DNA of 8,312 bases from Chromatiaceae bacterium (GCA_012962365.1 DTXR01000542.1:1-8312); one strand, 5' to 3'; positions 1 to 6,752 are shown, counted from the first letter of the stretch. Made by a program: numbers and translations. The notes: generated by a model from the sequence alone, not told the origin.

Positions 1-10
1 ATATTGATTG

Positions 11-55
11 AAAAGAAAAAACATCGGTATTTGGAGCGGCCTGGTGAAATATCCG
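11..55 (-). terminator. Probable rho-independent terminator after the response regulator gene
   Basis: Read on the minus strand, CGGATATTT (55 to 47) can pair with AAATACCG (32 to 25), giving an eight-pair stem with one bulged base around a 14-base loop. After a three-base gap comes a run of six T (21 to 16), then C and four more T (14 to 11). It starts ten bases past the stop codon of the last gene of the unit, where a terminator is expected. The stem is AT-rich and the loop large, so it is weaker than the hairpin after rplI. Confidence 0.5.
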
Positions 56-64
56 GGTTAGGCA

Positions 65-544
65 TCAGGCAATCTCGTTCTGGTACACCGTTCGCTCAAC
101 CCGCTGAAATACATCACGGCGGCTAAACGGCTTGCCCATGAAATCATTGGCGCCGATGCGATCAATCCAGAACTGCTCTGTGGCTTCCTTGTTGCCACTC
201 ATGATGACGATGGGAATATCATGGGTCTTCTTGATCTTGCGCATGCGGCGGGTTGCCTGGAAGCCATTCAGGCCAGGCATCACAATATCCATGATGATCA
301 GCACTGGTTCATAATGCTGGGCAAGCTCGATGGCATCCTTCCCGTTATCTGCTTCCAGCACCTGGTACCCTCCCTGGCTCAGCATTTTCTTCAGGGCAAA
401 GCGAATGGTTCTGGAGTCATCGACCACCAGAACACAGGCGCCTTCCCTGGGCAGATTGCGAAAATTGCGCCGCCGATCCCGGATGGCTGGCACGGCCCGC
501 GCCCGGTCACGCCGAAAAAACTTCTTGATACTGAAATTTGCCAT
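65..544 (-). CDS. Stand-alone response regulator receiver protein, PilH-like
   Basis: This 159-residue protein is a single CheY-type receiver domain (about residues 36-155) with no output domain. The acidic pocket is D42-D43 in VVDDS, the phosphoacceptor is D86 in IIMDIVMPG, the switch Ser is S116 in IMSGN, and the conserved Lys is K138 in GKPF. The stretch DIVMPGLNGFQATR and the later W126 and GA-D-F/Y-KP pattern resemble PilH, the response regulator of the type IV pilus (Pil-Chp) system, rather than CheY or OmpR-like proteins. A basic tail of about 35 residues precedes the domain (FFRRDRARA, RDRRRNFRN), absent from typical PilH and of unknown role. The start is supported by AGAGGGG just upstream. 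No pil or histidine kinase gene is nearby, so its kinase is unknown. It is probably the last gene of the bactofilin unit, 37 bases after the acetyltransferase. A receiver is certain; a pilus role is only inferred. Confidence 0.9.
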   Translation of the reverse strand: MANFSIKKFFRRDRARAVPAIRDRRRNFRNLPREGACVLVVDDSRTIRFALKKMLSQGGYQVLEADNGKDAIELAQHYEPVLIIMDIVMPGLNGFQATRRMRKIKKTHDIPIVIMSGNKEATEQFWIDRIGANDFMGKPFSRRDVFQRVERTVYQNEIA

Positions 545-581
545 TTACCCCTCTTTCGCTCAAATCGTCCATGTCAAGCAT

Positions 582-1100
582 TCAGCCATCATTATACAAG
601 CCTTTGAAAAAGTCCAGCTGCAGTTCCATGTAAACCACATCGATCCAGCACTGGAACTTGTAGCCTACTTCATGAAAACGCCCGGCTTCCGAAAACCCCA
701 GCTTGTGGTGTAGTGCGATACTGCCCTCGTTGGGAATGGTGATGGCCGCAATCACCTGATGAAAGCCTTCATCTGCCAATCGTGAAAGCAGAGCTCTATA
801 GAGCATTTCGCCCATTCCTGTCCTTTTCGGCGCTTGGGGATGCAGATAGATGCTGCTTTCCACCGTATAGCGAAAGGCGCTCCTGGGTTTCCACTCCCCC
901 GCGTAGGCATAACCGAGCACCTGCCCGTCATCTTCAATCACCAGCCAAGGGTAACGCTGGAGAATGGTGTCGATACGCCCTGCGTATTCCTCCGGCTGCA
1001 GAGCCTGCTCTTCGAAAGTTACTGTGGTGTGTTCTATGTAGTGGTTGTATATGGAACAGAGGATCTGCGCATCCCCGATACCGGCATCACGAACACGCAT
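582..1100 (-). CDS. GNAT N-acetyltransferase, phosphinothricin/methionine sulfoximine acetyltransferase type
   Basis: A 172-residue single-domain GNAT enzyme that should transfer acetyl from acetyl-CoA to an amine. The Pat/Bar/MnaT subfamily pattern is clear. TVTFEE lies near residue 27. Next comes W70-KPRSAFRYTVE-81, where E81 sits at the position of the proposed general base of Bar. The acetyl-CoA pyrophosphate loop is KRTGMG (92-97). NEGSIALHHKLGF (124-136) and the end stretch around W152-IDVVYMEL also fit the subfamily. Length is normal for the family. Known members acetylate phosphinothricin, methionine sulfoximine or related amino acids, which may be detoxification or housekeeping repair; the substrate here cannot be read from sequence. 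The start codon follows the upstream stop directly (TAGATG), so translation is probably coupled to the methyltransferase-like gene. Confidence 0.88.
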   Translation of the reverse strand: MRVRDAGIGDAQILCSIYNHYIEHTTVTFEEQALQPEEYAGRIDTILQRYPWLVIEDDGQVLGYAYAGEWKPRSAFRYTVESSIYLHPQAPKRTGMGEMLYRALLSRLADEGFHQVIAAITIPNEGSIALHHKLGFSEAGRFHEVGYKFQCWIDVVYMELQLDFFKGLYNDG

Positions 1101-1724
1101 CTACTGCACCTGAAACAGGAACTCCTGTATGCCGTTCTTCAGCAGACGGGATTGTACCGAGCGGAAACCAGGCATCAGACCCTCCAAAACCCTTTGTGGA
1201 TAACAGGGTGCCCCCACCCCGCCTTCGACGAGTGGGCGCCGCATGGTACTGCTGGAAAGTATATCGAAAGGTACCGGCCTGACAGGCATATCACCGCGAG
1301 TATAGACAAACGCGTGTAACCAGGCGCCGGGATTGCACTTGCGCAGCAGATGTTCGCTGAAGCCCGGCAACAAGGCCTTGTCCAGGTAATTCAATCCATC
1401 CCAGACAAGAATCAGATCCAGCTTTTCCTTCATATGCAGGGGCAGAATGAGATTGAAATCTGCGGCAGGCTCATCCGGTTCCGGCGGCTCAAGATAGGAA
1501 AACACCTGTAACACATCACCGATATGGTAACGGCAACGAAAGCGGGAAAAGAACTCGATATGATTCCCTGAGGCGGCGGCCAGATCCAGCACATGGTATT
1601 TGCGCTCGGGATCCGCATCCATCTTTTCCACCAGGGAAGCAAACGCCGGGCAACCCAGCTCTTCATGCCCGGATTGCACCGGCGTATTGCTGACGTTGTT
1701 CTTGGGGCTGGCAAAAAGCGCCAT
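1101..1724 (-). CDS. Uncharacterised SAM-methyltransferase-like protein
   Basis: I do not recognise a named family for this 207-residue protein. It looks like a class I (Rossmann-fold) methyltransferase. A first strand plus glycine-loop equivalent is seen as YHVLDLAAASGNHIEFFSR (43-61). Strand four appears as LDLILVWDGLNYL (102-114), followed by a helix and NPGAWLHAFVY, which resembles the usual strand five. The SAM-binding motif is poor: the expected D-x-G-x-G is D-L-A-A-A-S-G, with a single glycine, and the acid normally found at the end of strand two is not obvious. It could be a divergent enzyme or a fold member that no longer methylates. The start is uncertain because no good ribosome binding site precedes 1724, but the gene lies 14 bases after the bactofilin stop and abuts the acetyltransferase start, so it sits inside an operon. 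No membrane segment or signal peptide is seen. Confidence 0.72.
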   Translation of the reverse strand: MALFASPKNNVSNTPVQSGHEELGCPAFASLVEKMDADPERKYHVLDLAAASGNHIEFFSRFRCRYHIGDVLQVFSYLEPPEPDEPAADFNLILPLHMKEKLDLILVWDGLNYLDKALLPGFSEHLLRKCNPGAWLHAFVYTRGDMPVRPVPFDILSSSTMRRPLVEGGVGAPCYPQRVLEGLMPGFRSVQSRLLKNGIQEFLFQVQ

Positions 1725-1738
1725 GCTCAGACCAGGCG

Positions 1739-2200
1739 TCAGGCAGACTTGGCGCTAGCCGCTGGCTGTGATGCCGGCTTGGCCGCCTTGGCATCCATGT
1801 CGATACTGCCCTTGAAGGTCGCGCCTTCCTCGAGAATCACCTTGGGTGAAACAATATTTCCTCTCACCTTGCCGGTGGAAGTGATGGTCACTTTCTCCAC
1901 ACCGTTGAGATCGCCTGTCAGCGTACCGCGCACAGTGATTGTACGCGCAAAAGCATTAGCCTTGATGGTGCCCTGTTCACCAATCGTGAGATTGTGCTCC
2001 TTGAGATAGATGTTTCCCTCGACCTGGCCCTGAATCAGCAGATCCTCGTCGCCGTTCAGTTCGCCATTGAGCTTGACGGAAGCGCCGATAGTGGTGGTTT
2101 GCCCGCTGTTGCCGGCAGGAGCAGGCTTGGAAGATGGCGTTGTTGCAGCAGCCTTGGGAGCAGCGGGTTTTTCCGCCTCTTTCTTTGGTTTATCAAACAT
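1739..2200 (-). CDS. Bactofilin, polymer-forming cytoskeletal protein
   Basis: A 153-residue bactofilin (DUF583 family). The core, about residues 36-135, is a run of short beta-strand repeats with regularly placed glycines and hydrophobics (TIGASVKLNGELNG, DLLIQGQVEGNI, TIGEQGTIKANAF, TVRGTLTGDL, TSTGKVRGNI, VILEEGATFKGSI), typical of the right-handed beta-helix that polymerises into nucleotide-free filaments. It is flanked by disordered tails rich in Ala, Pro, Lys and Ser (1-35 and 136-153), as is usual. In other bacteria bactofilins scaffold cell-wall enzymes, stalk or shape formation and polar proteins, often next to an M23 peptidase gene; no such peptidase is present here. The start is supported by AAAGGAAA eight bases before the ATG. 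It is the first gene of its unit, behind the promoter at 2277-2306. Strong expression would suit a structural protein, but that is inference. Confidence 0.95.
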   Translation of the reverse strand: MFDKPKKEAEKPAAPKAAATTPSSKPAPAGNSGQTTTIGASVKLNGELNGDEDLLIQGQVEGNIYLKEHNLTIGEQGTIKANAFARTITVRGTLTGDLNGVEKVTITSTGKVRGNIVSPKVILEEGATFKGSIDMDAKAAKPASQPAASAKSA

Positions 2201-2251
2201 CGTGATTTCCTTTGGGTAGTTATTCTGCCCGATTCCCTGGCAACCGGATTT

Positions 2252-2268
2252 ACAGCATCCTGTGCTGT
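2252..2268 (-). promoter_or_regulatory. Hairpin at the 5' end of the bactofilin mRNA leader
   Basis: ACAGCA and TGCTGT form a perfect six-pair stem around the five-base loop CAGGA (minus strand, 2268 to 2252). If transcription starts about seven bases past the predicted -10 box, near 2270, the hairpin is at the very start of the transcript. Such 5' stems can protect an mRNA from decay. No T-tract follows, so it is not a terminator. A six-pair stem can also occur by chance. Confidence 0.35.
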
Positions 2269-2276
2269 ACTTCTCA

Positions 2277-2306
2277 ATTATATGGAGCTTGCTCGCTACA
2301 TGCCAT
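2277..2306 (-). promoter_or_regulatory. Probable sigma-70 promoter of the bactofilin unit
   Basis: On the minus strand a perfect -10 box TATAAT lies at 2282-2277. ATGGCA at 2306-2301 matches four of six bases of the -35 consensus, with an 18-base spacer. Upstream (2311-2344) the same strand carries A-tracts of five, six and seven A, which may act as an UP-like or bent element. The predicted start near 2270 gives a leader of about 70 bases before the bactofilin ATG. The position in the only sizeable gap between the cvpA-like gene and bactofilin supports it. Confidence 0.65.
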
Positions 2307-2310
2307 GCCC

Positions 2311-2344
2311 ATTTTTGGAACCGTTAGACTTTTTTCGTTTTTTT
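2311..2344 (-). promoter_or_regulatory. A-tract region upstream of the bactofilin promoter
   Basis: The minus strand has A7 (2344-2338), A6 (2335-2330) and A5 (2316-2312), in a window that is otherwise GC-rich. The first two are centred about 8-9 bases apart and the third about 18 further on, near one and two helical turns, which could bend the DNA or contact the RNA polymerase alpha subunit. The tract begins immediately after the stop codon of the cvpA-like gene. No GC-rich hairpin precedes a T-run on the minus strand here, so no terminator for that gene is visible and some read-through into bactofilin is possible. Confidence 0.4.
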
Positions 2345-2812
2345 CTATTGAACTATCAGCCCAACCAGTGGCCGCCACAATCGCGCTGCAGTCGAATACA
2401 ATACGGTGGATATCGTGACTGGCAACATGCGGGCAATCACCAGGATAATGGCCACCCACAACAGGCTCTGGAACAATCCCATCGCCATGCCCAGCGGTGA
2501 AGACCTGGATCTTTTCTTTTTAAGATCAGATAGATAAGATCGTATCTTCCACAAAAACCATGCCATCAGCCCCATCAGCAGCAACATCCCCAGCAAACGT
2601 GAAAGCCGCAGAAAATCATGCAGCAAATGATCAAGGGAATGCCACAGAACCGTGGTCAGGCTGAAACCGGCCAACAAGGCCAACAGCAAGATGGCGCTGA
2701 TGGCGGCATACAGCTCGGGATAGAAACCCCGCCGCCAGCCTCGCAATAGACTCCAGCTTAAATAGAGCAACACCACCCAGTCAAACAGGGTCGAGGGCAA
2801 CCAGGCAGCCAT
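2345..2812 (-). CDS. CvpA-like small integral membrane protein
   Basis: A 155-residue inner-membrane protein with four likely membrane segments (about residues 9-24, 34-56, 69-90 and 107-130) and a basic loop, LKKKRSRSS, between the third and fourth. The N-terminal pattern F-DW-x11-RGWRRGF-x-EL matches the CvpA family signature of an Asp in the first helix followed by G-x-x-RG-x-x-E. The short helix 2 to helix 3 spacer and the Gly-rich start of helix 4 also fit. E. coli CvpA lies beside purF and is linked to colicin V production and envelope stress; its molecular role is unclear. Here the gene instead follows radA, overlapping it by one base (TGATG) with no obvious ribosome binding site, so it is probably translated by coupling. 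Sequence identity to known CvpA appears low, so the family call is likely rather than certain. Confidence 0.75.
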   Translation of the reverse strand: MAAWLPSTLFDWVVLLYLSWSLLRGWRRGFYPELYAAISAILLLALLAGFSLTTVLWHSLDHLLHDFLRLSRLLGMLLLMGLMAWFLWKIRSYLSDLKKKRSRSSPLGMAMGLFQSLLWVAIILVIARMLPVTISTVLYSTAARLWRPLVGLIVQ

Positions 2813-4182
2813 CAGTCGAAAAGGACGGACAAGGCTTGGGAAATGCGCTGCACAGGTATCACCTCTATGCCCTTGATGGCCTTGCGCGGCTTGTTGGCGG
2901 CAGGCAGGAGGATGCGGGTGAAACCGTGTTTGGCCGCTTCCCGCACCCGGTCTTCACCACTGGGCACTGGCCGGATCTCTCCCGCCAGTCCCACCTCGCC
3001 AAAAGCGGCCAATCCCTGAGGCAATGGCCGGTCACGAAAGCTGGACAACACCGAAAGCAGCACGGGCAGGTCAGCCGCTGTTTCGGTAACCCGCACGCCG
3101 CCGACAACATTCAGAAACACATCCTGATCCACCAATCCAATGCCCCCATGACGATGCAACACCGCCAGCAGCATGGCCAGGCGGTTTTGCTCCAGCCCCA
3201 GGGCGACGCGCCGGGGATTGCCCAGGGAACTCTGATCCACCAGCGCCTGAACCTCCACCAGCATGGGCCGGGTGCCTTCCCGGGTCACCAGAATAGCGCT
3301 GCCACACACCTGCTCGTCATGGCGGGAAAGAAATATCGCCGATGGATTGCTCACTTCCTTCAGCCCCTTGTCGGTCATGGCAAACACACCGAGCTCATTT
3401 ACGGCGCCGAAGCGGTTTTTGATGGCGCGAACCAGGCGGATCTGGCTACCGGCCTCGCCTTCGAAATAGAGCACCGTGTCCACCATATGCTCCAGTACGC
3501 GGGGCCCGGCCAAGGCACCTTCCTTGGTCACATGGCCTACCAGGAACAGACTGATGCCAGTCTGTTTGGCAAAGCGCACCAGTTGTGCCGCAGATTCACG
3601 GACCTGTGCCACGGCCCCCGGGGCCGATTGCAGCTGGTCCGAGTAGAAGGTCTGGATGGAATCCATGACCATGACGCTGGGGCGATGTTTGCCCGCCAGC
3701 GTCAGTATTCTTTCCACGCAGGTTTCGGTGAGCAGCTGCAGCTTGTCCACGGGCAGGCCCAGGCGCGCCGCCCGCAGGCTGATTTGCTCGGCAGATTCCT
3801 CACCGCTGACATAGAGAGGATCCATGGATTCCGACAAACTGGCCAGCGCCTGGATCAGCAGGGTGGATTTTCCGATACCGGGATCACCGCCGATGAGCAC
3901 CACAGAACCCTGAACCAGGCCACCCCCGAGCACCCGATCCAGCTCCGGCAGTCCCGTGGCAGTACGCCGGGTCTTTTCCGTATCGATCGCTGACAGGGGG
4001 CGAATCATGGCAGCGGTGGCATCACCACTATAGCCGGCAAAACGCGGGGCAGCCGTTCGGCCCGTTTCAGGAACGGATTCCTCCAGGGTATTCCAGGCGC
4101 CGCAATCGGCACACTGTCCGGCCCATTTTGGGGAGGTGCCGCCACAGTCGCGGCAGACATACAGCATCTTTGCCCTTGCCAT
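2812..4182 (-). CDS. radA: DNA repair and recombination ATPase RadA
   Basis: A 456-residue RadA (Sms), close to the 460 of E. coli. It is a RecA-like, DnaB-like motor that drives branch migration of recombination intermediates together with RecA. Domains in order: an N-terminal zinc finger with C10-x2-C13 and C24-x2-C27; a RecA-type ATPase with Walker A GGDPGIGKST (98-107), GEES (127-130) and Walker B MVMDS (D174); the RadA signature KNRFG (255-259); and a C-terminal Lon-protease-like domain (about 280-456), non-proteolytic in this family. The start at 4182 is chosen because MARAKMLYVC is the normal family N-terminus, AAAGGAGA lies eight bases upstream, and the ATG overlaps the alr stop as TAATG. 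A longer frame beginning with TTG at 4221 would run into alr and adds 13 residues unlike the family. Its stop overlaps the cvpA-like start as TGATG. Confidence 0.98.
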   Translation of the reverse strand: MARAKMLYVCRDCGGTSPKWAGQCADCGAWNTLEESVPETGRTAAPRFAGYSGDATAAMIRPLSAIDTEKTRRTATGLPELDRVLGGGLVQGSVVLIGGDPGIGKSTLLIQALASLSESMDPLYVSGEESAEQISLRAARLGLPVDKLQLLTETCVERILTLAGKHRPSVMVMDSIQTFYSDQLQSAPGAVAQVRESAAQLVRFAKQTGISLFLVGHVTKEGALAGPRVLEHMVDTVLYFEGEAGSQIRLVRAIKNRFGAVNELGVFAMTDKGLKEVSNPSAIFLSRHDEQVCGSAILVTREGTRPMLVEVQALVDQSSLGNPRRVALGLEQNRLAMLLAVLHRHGGIGLVDQDVFLNVVGGVRVTETAADLPVLLSVLSSFRDRPLPQGLAAFGEVGLAGEIRPVPSGEDRVREAAKHGFTRILLPAANKPRKAIKGIEVIPVQRISQALSVLFD

Positions 4183-4197
4183 TAACGTATTCTCCTT
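4182..4197 (-). promoter_or_regulatory. Ribosome binding site and stop/start overlap fixing the radA start
   Basis: On the minus strand AAAGGAGA is followed by eight bases and then TAATG, in which the alr stop TAA and the radA ATG share one base. This is a strong Shine-Dalgarno placed inside the end of alr. It supports both coupled translation and the ATG at 4182 over the upstream TTG at 4221. Confidence 0.85.
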
Positions 4198-5249
4198 TCC
4201 ACCCGCCCCGTGATGCCGCAAAACAGGGTATAGGGTATGGTCTGCGCCGCTTCCGCGATGACATCGGCAGACAGCCCCCTACCCCAGAGGATTACTTCAT
4301 CTCCCACGTTCGCCTCGGGCTGGCTGCGCAGATCCACCATCAGGGTATCCATGGAAACGCGCCCCACCACCGGTACACGCTGCCCGTTGACCAATACCGG
4401 CATTCCCGAGGGCACTGCCCTGGGATAACCATCGCCGTAACCCGCCGCCACGACACCGACAGGCCCGGTTTCCGAAGCCTGCCAGATACCGCCATAGCCC
4501 ACGGGCTCGCCCTTCTGAACCATCTTGACCGATATCAGCCGGGAACCAAATGTCATTGCCGGGCGCAATTCATGGGCCGGGCCGGAAAAAGGCGCAGCGC
4601 CATAGAGCATGATGCCGGGACGCACCCAATCGGCATGGGAGGAAGGCCAGCCCATGATACCGGCAGAATTGGCGATAGAGAGGGGCAGATCAATGTCTGC
4701 CGTGGCTTTCGAGAAACGCCGCAGCTGTCGTTCGGTAAAGTCATCTCCCGGATCATCCGCATTCGCCAGATGGGTGAGCACACCTGCGACAGTTGCCACC
4801 GAAGACAGCCCCCCTATGTGCTTCAGCAGCTCATGGGTATCTGCTGGCGCAAACCCCAGCCGATTCATGCCGGTGTCGATCTTCAGCCAGATCGCCACGG
4901 GAAGAGCCAAGCCAGCTTGTTTGAGCAGCGTTAATTGCATCCGGTGATGCACTACCAGTTCCACGCCTAGCTTTGCAGCCAGCGCCAGTTCTTCGCTGTC
5001 ATGAACACCCGCCAGCACCAGCAACCGCTTGTCGATACCGGCTTCACGCAGCTGCGCCGCCTCTTCGATACGCGCCACGGCGAAGGCATCCGCGCTGTCC
5101 AGTGCAGCAGCAACCGGCAGCACCCCATGCCCGTAAGCATTGGCCTTGATCACGGCCATTACCCTGGCATGCGGCGCATGTCCACGCACGACCTCCAGGT
5201 TATGCCGCAAAGCCCCGCGGTCGATTTCAATCCATGGCGAAAAAGGCAT
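4182..5249 (-). CDS. alr: Alanine racemase, PLP-dependent
   Basis: A 355-residue fold-type III PLP enzyme that interconverts L- and D-alanine in the cytoplasm, supplying D-Ala for peptidoglycan. The N-terminal TIM barrel carries the PLP-binding Lys K35 in AVIKANAYGHG (32-42). KIDTGMNRLGF (123-133) holds R130, which matches the Arg that contacts the pyridine nitrogen or phenolate region in known structures. The C-terminal beta domain has the second catalytic base, Y252 in VGYGGIW, GYGDGYPR (270-277), and the substrate-contacting M300-D301 in GRVSMDTLMVD. All key residues are present and the length is typical. The gene starts 14 bases after the dnaB stop with only a weak ribosome binding site, suggesting coupling to dnaB. 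The dnaB-alr pairing is common in gammaproteobacteria. Whether it is the constitutive (Alr) or catabolic (DadX) copy cannot be proven, but the context favours Alr. Confidence 0.98.
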   Translation of the reverse strand: MPFSPWIEIDRGALRHNLEVVRGHAPHARVMAVIKANAYGHGVLPVAAALDSADAFAVARIEEAAQLREAGIDKRLLVLAGVHDSEELALAAKLGVELVVHHRMQLTLLKQAGLALPVAIWLKIDTGMNRLGFAPADTHELLKHIGGLSSVATVAGVLTHLANADDPGDDFTERQLRRFSKATADIDLPLSIANSAGIMGWPSSHADWVRPGIMLYGAAPFSGPAHELRPAMTFGSRLISVKMVQKGEPVGYGGIWQASETGPVGVVAAGYGDGYPRAVPSGMPVLVNGQRVPVVGRVSMDTLMVDLRSQPEANVGDEVILWGRGLSADVIAEAAQTIPYTLFCGITGRVERRIR

Positions 5250-5263
5250 CTGGCGGAAAAGTC

Positions 5264-6682
5264 TCAGTGTACGGGATCGCCATACACCGGATTGATGTAG
5301 TTTTCGAACTTGGTGAACTGCCCGAGGAAAGTCAGGCGCACGGTGCCAATGGGGCCGTTGCGTTGCTTGCCGATAATGATCTCGGCGATGCCCTTGTCCG
5401 GGCTTTCTTCGTTGTAGACCTCGTCGCGATAGATAAATACGACCAGATCGGCGTCCTGCTCGATCGCACCGGATTCGCGCAGGTCGGACATGATGGGACG
5501 TTTGTTGGGCCGTTGCTCCAGACTCCGATTGAGCTGCGATAGCGCCACAACAGGCACATTCAGCTCTTTCGCCAGCGCCTTGAGACTGCGGGAGATGGTG
5601 GAGATCTCATTGGTGCGATTCTCACCACCGCCGGGAATTTGCATGAGCTGCAGATAGTCGATGACGATCATGCCCAGCTTGCCGCCCTGCTCCCGCATCA
5701 GGCGCCGCGCCCTGGCGCGCAGATCCGTAGGACTGAGAGCCGGCGTATCGTCGATGAACAGTTTGGTCTGATTGAGGATGTTGATGGCCGAAGTCAGGCG
5801 CGGCCATTCATCATCCTCCAGTTTGCCGGTGCGGATACGGTGGCCATCGATGCGTCCCAGGGAAGAGATCATGCGCATGGTCAGCGCCTCACTGGGCATC
5901 TCCATGGAAAACACCGCCACAGGCAGGCCGGACTTGATTGCAGCATTTTCCGCAATATTCATGGCGAAGGTGGTCTTGCCCATGGAGGGGCGACCGGCCA
6001 CGATGACCAGATCAGCGGGTTGTAGCCCGGAGGTCTTGTCATCGAAATCGTCGAAGCCGGTGCTGATACCGGTAATGGGATCGTCGTTGCTCTGCAACTC
6101 TTCGATACGATCGATCGCTTTGACCAGCAATCCTTTGATGGCCTGGAATCCCTCGCCTTCCTTCTGCCGCTGCTCGGCAATTTTGAACACCTTGGACTCG
6201 GCATTGTCCAGCAGCTCTGCCACCTTGCGGCCTTCCGGCCGGAAACCGCTCTCGGCAATTTCGGTGCCCACACGAATCAGCTGGCGGGTCACCGAATGTT
6301 CCCGGACGATATCGGCATAAGCCCGGATATTGGCCGCACTGGGGGTGTCTTCCGCCAGAGAAGCCAGATAAGGCAACCCCCCCACATCATCCAGCTCTTC
6401 CCGCCGTTCGAGTTCTTCCGCCAGGGTAACCACATCGAAAGGCTTTTGTTCTTCGGCCAGAACCTGGATGCAGGAGAAGATCAGCTGGTGTTCCCGACGA
6501 TAGAAATCCTCGGATCCCACCCGATCCGCCACCTGATCCCAGGTACTGTTATCCAGCATCAGACCACCGACCACAGACTGTTCAGCCTGCATGGAATGCG
6601 GCGGAACGCGCAGTTGCTCCACTTCCTGATCGGCTTCAGGATAATCCGGTATCGGCTCAGACAGAGAGGTATCGAACGACAT
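5264..6682 (-). CDS. dnaB: Replicative DNA helicase DnaB
   Basis: A 472-residue hexameric 5'-3' helicase that unwinds DNA at the replication fork and binds primase DnaG. The N-terminal helical domain (about 25-130) contains VPPHSMQAEQSVVGGLML and TPSAANIRAYADIVRE, followed by a linker helix and the RecA-like motor. Walker A is GRPSMGKT (230-237), the catalytic Glu E261 is in SMEMPSE, Walker B is VIDYLQLM (D342), the DNA-loop motif is LSQLNRSLEQR (381-391), and KQRNGPIGT (439-447) includes the probable arginine finger R441. Similarity to E. coli DnaB runs end to end, and no intein interrupts the Walker A or other motor motifs, sites where inteins are often found in DnaB. The ATG at 6682 lacks a clear Shine-Dalgarno, but the N-terminal extension before VPPHS has the length seen in relatives. 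It is the first gene of the dnaB-alr-radA-cvpA-like unit. Confidence 0.98.
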   Translation of the reverse strand: MSFDTSLSEPIPDYPEADQEVEQLRVPPHSMQAEQSVVGGLMLDNSTWDQVADRVGSEDFYRREHQLIFSCIQVLAEEQKPFDVVTLAEELERREELDDVGGLPYLASLAEDTPSAANIRAYADIVREHSVTRQLIRVGTEIAESGFRPEGRKVAELLDNAESKVFKIAEQRQKEGEGFQAIKGLLVKAIDRIEELQSNDDPITGISTGFDDFDDKTSGLQPADLVIVAGRPSMGKTTFAMNIAENAAIKSGLPVAVFSMEMPSEALTMRMISSLGRIDGHRIRTGKLEDDEWPRLTSAINILNQTKLFIDDTPALSPTDLRARARRLMREQGGKLGMIVIDYLQLMQIPGGGENRTNEISTISRSLKALAKELNVPVVALSQLNRSLEQRPNKRPIMSDLRESGAIEQDADLVVFIYRDEVYNEESPDKGIAEIIIGKQRNGPIGTVRLTFLGQFTKFENYINPVYGDPVH

Positions 6683-6724
6683 GCTGGAAGGTTACAGAAA
6701 AATACGCTGCTTGAGAACAACGCA

Positions 6725-6752
6725 AATATAAAAAAACAAAAATCCACGACAA
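6725..6752 (-). promoter_or_regulatory. Possible dnaB promoter overlapping the rplI terminator
   Basis: On the minus strand TATATT (6730-6725) is a five-of-six -10 box, and TTGTCG (6752-6747) a four-of-six -35 box, 16 bases apart. The -35 lies in the 3' arm of the terminator hairpin and the spacer is its T-tract. The predicted start near 6718 gives a leader of about 35 bases. A promoter is needed somewhere here if the terminator works, but T-rich DNA yields chance matches. Confidence 0.4.

Noticed and set aside
572..577. A perfect TTGACA upstream of the response regulator on the minus strand
   Set aside because: No -10-like hexamer lies 16-18 bases downstream; that position falls in the ribosome binding site region.
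2836..3993. A long plus-strand open frame of 385 codons opposite radA
   Set aside because: It is antisense to a fully intact radA. Its translation is low-complexity (rich in Gln, His, Gly and Arg) with no recognisable domain, as expected of a shadow frame in GC-rich coding DNA.
4183..4221. A 13-residue N-terminal extension of RadA from a TTG codon
   Set aside because: The internal ATG at 4182 has a strong ribosome binding site and matches the normal RadA N-terminus.
4128..4934. A 268-codon plus-strand open frame opposite alr
   Set aside because: It is antisense to alr, whose catalytic residues are all intact. The translation is rich in His and Arg without any motif.
5264..6682. Search for an intein in dnaB
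   Set aside because: Walker A, Walker B and the later motor motifs are continuous and the length is normal, so no insertion is present.
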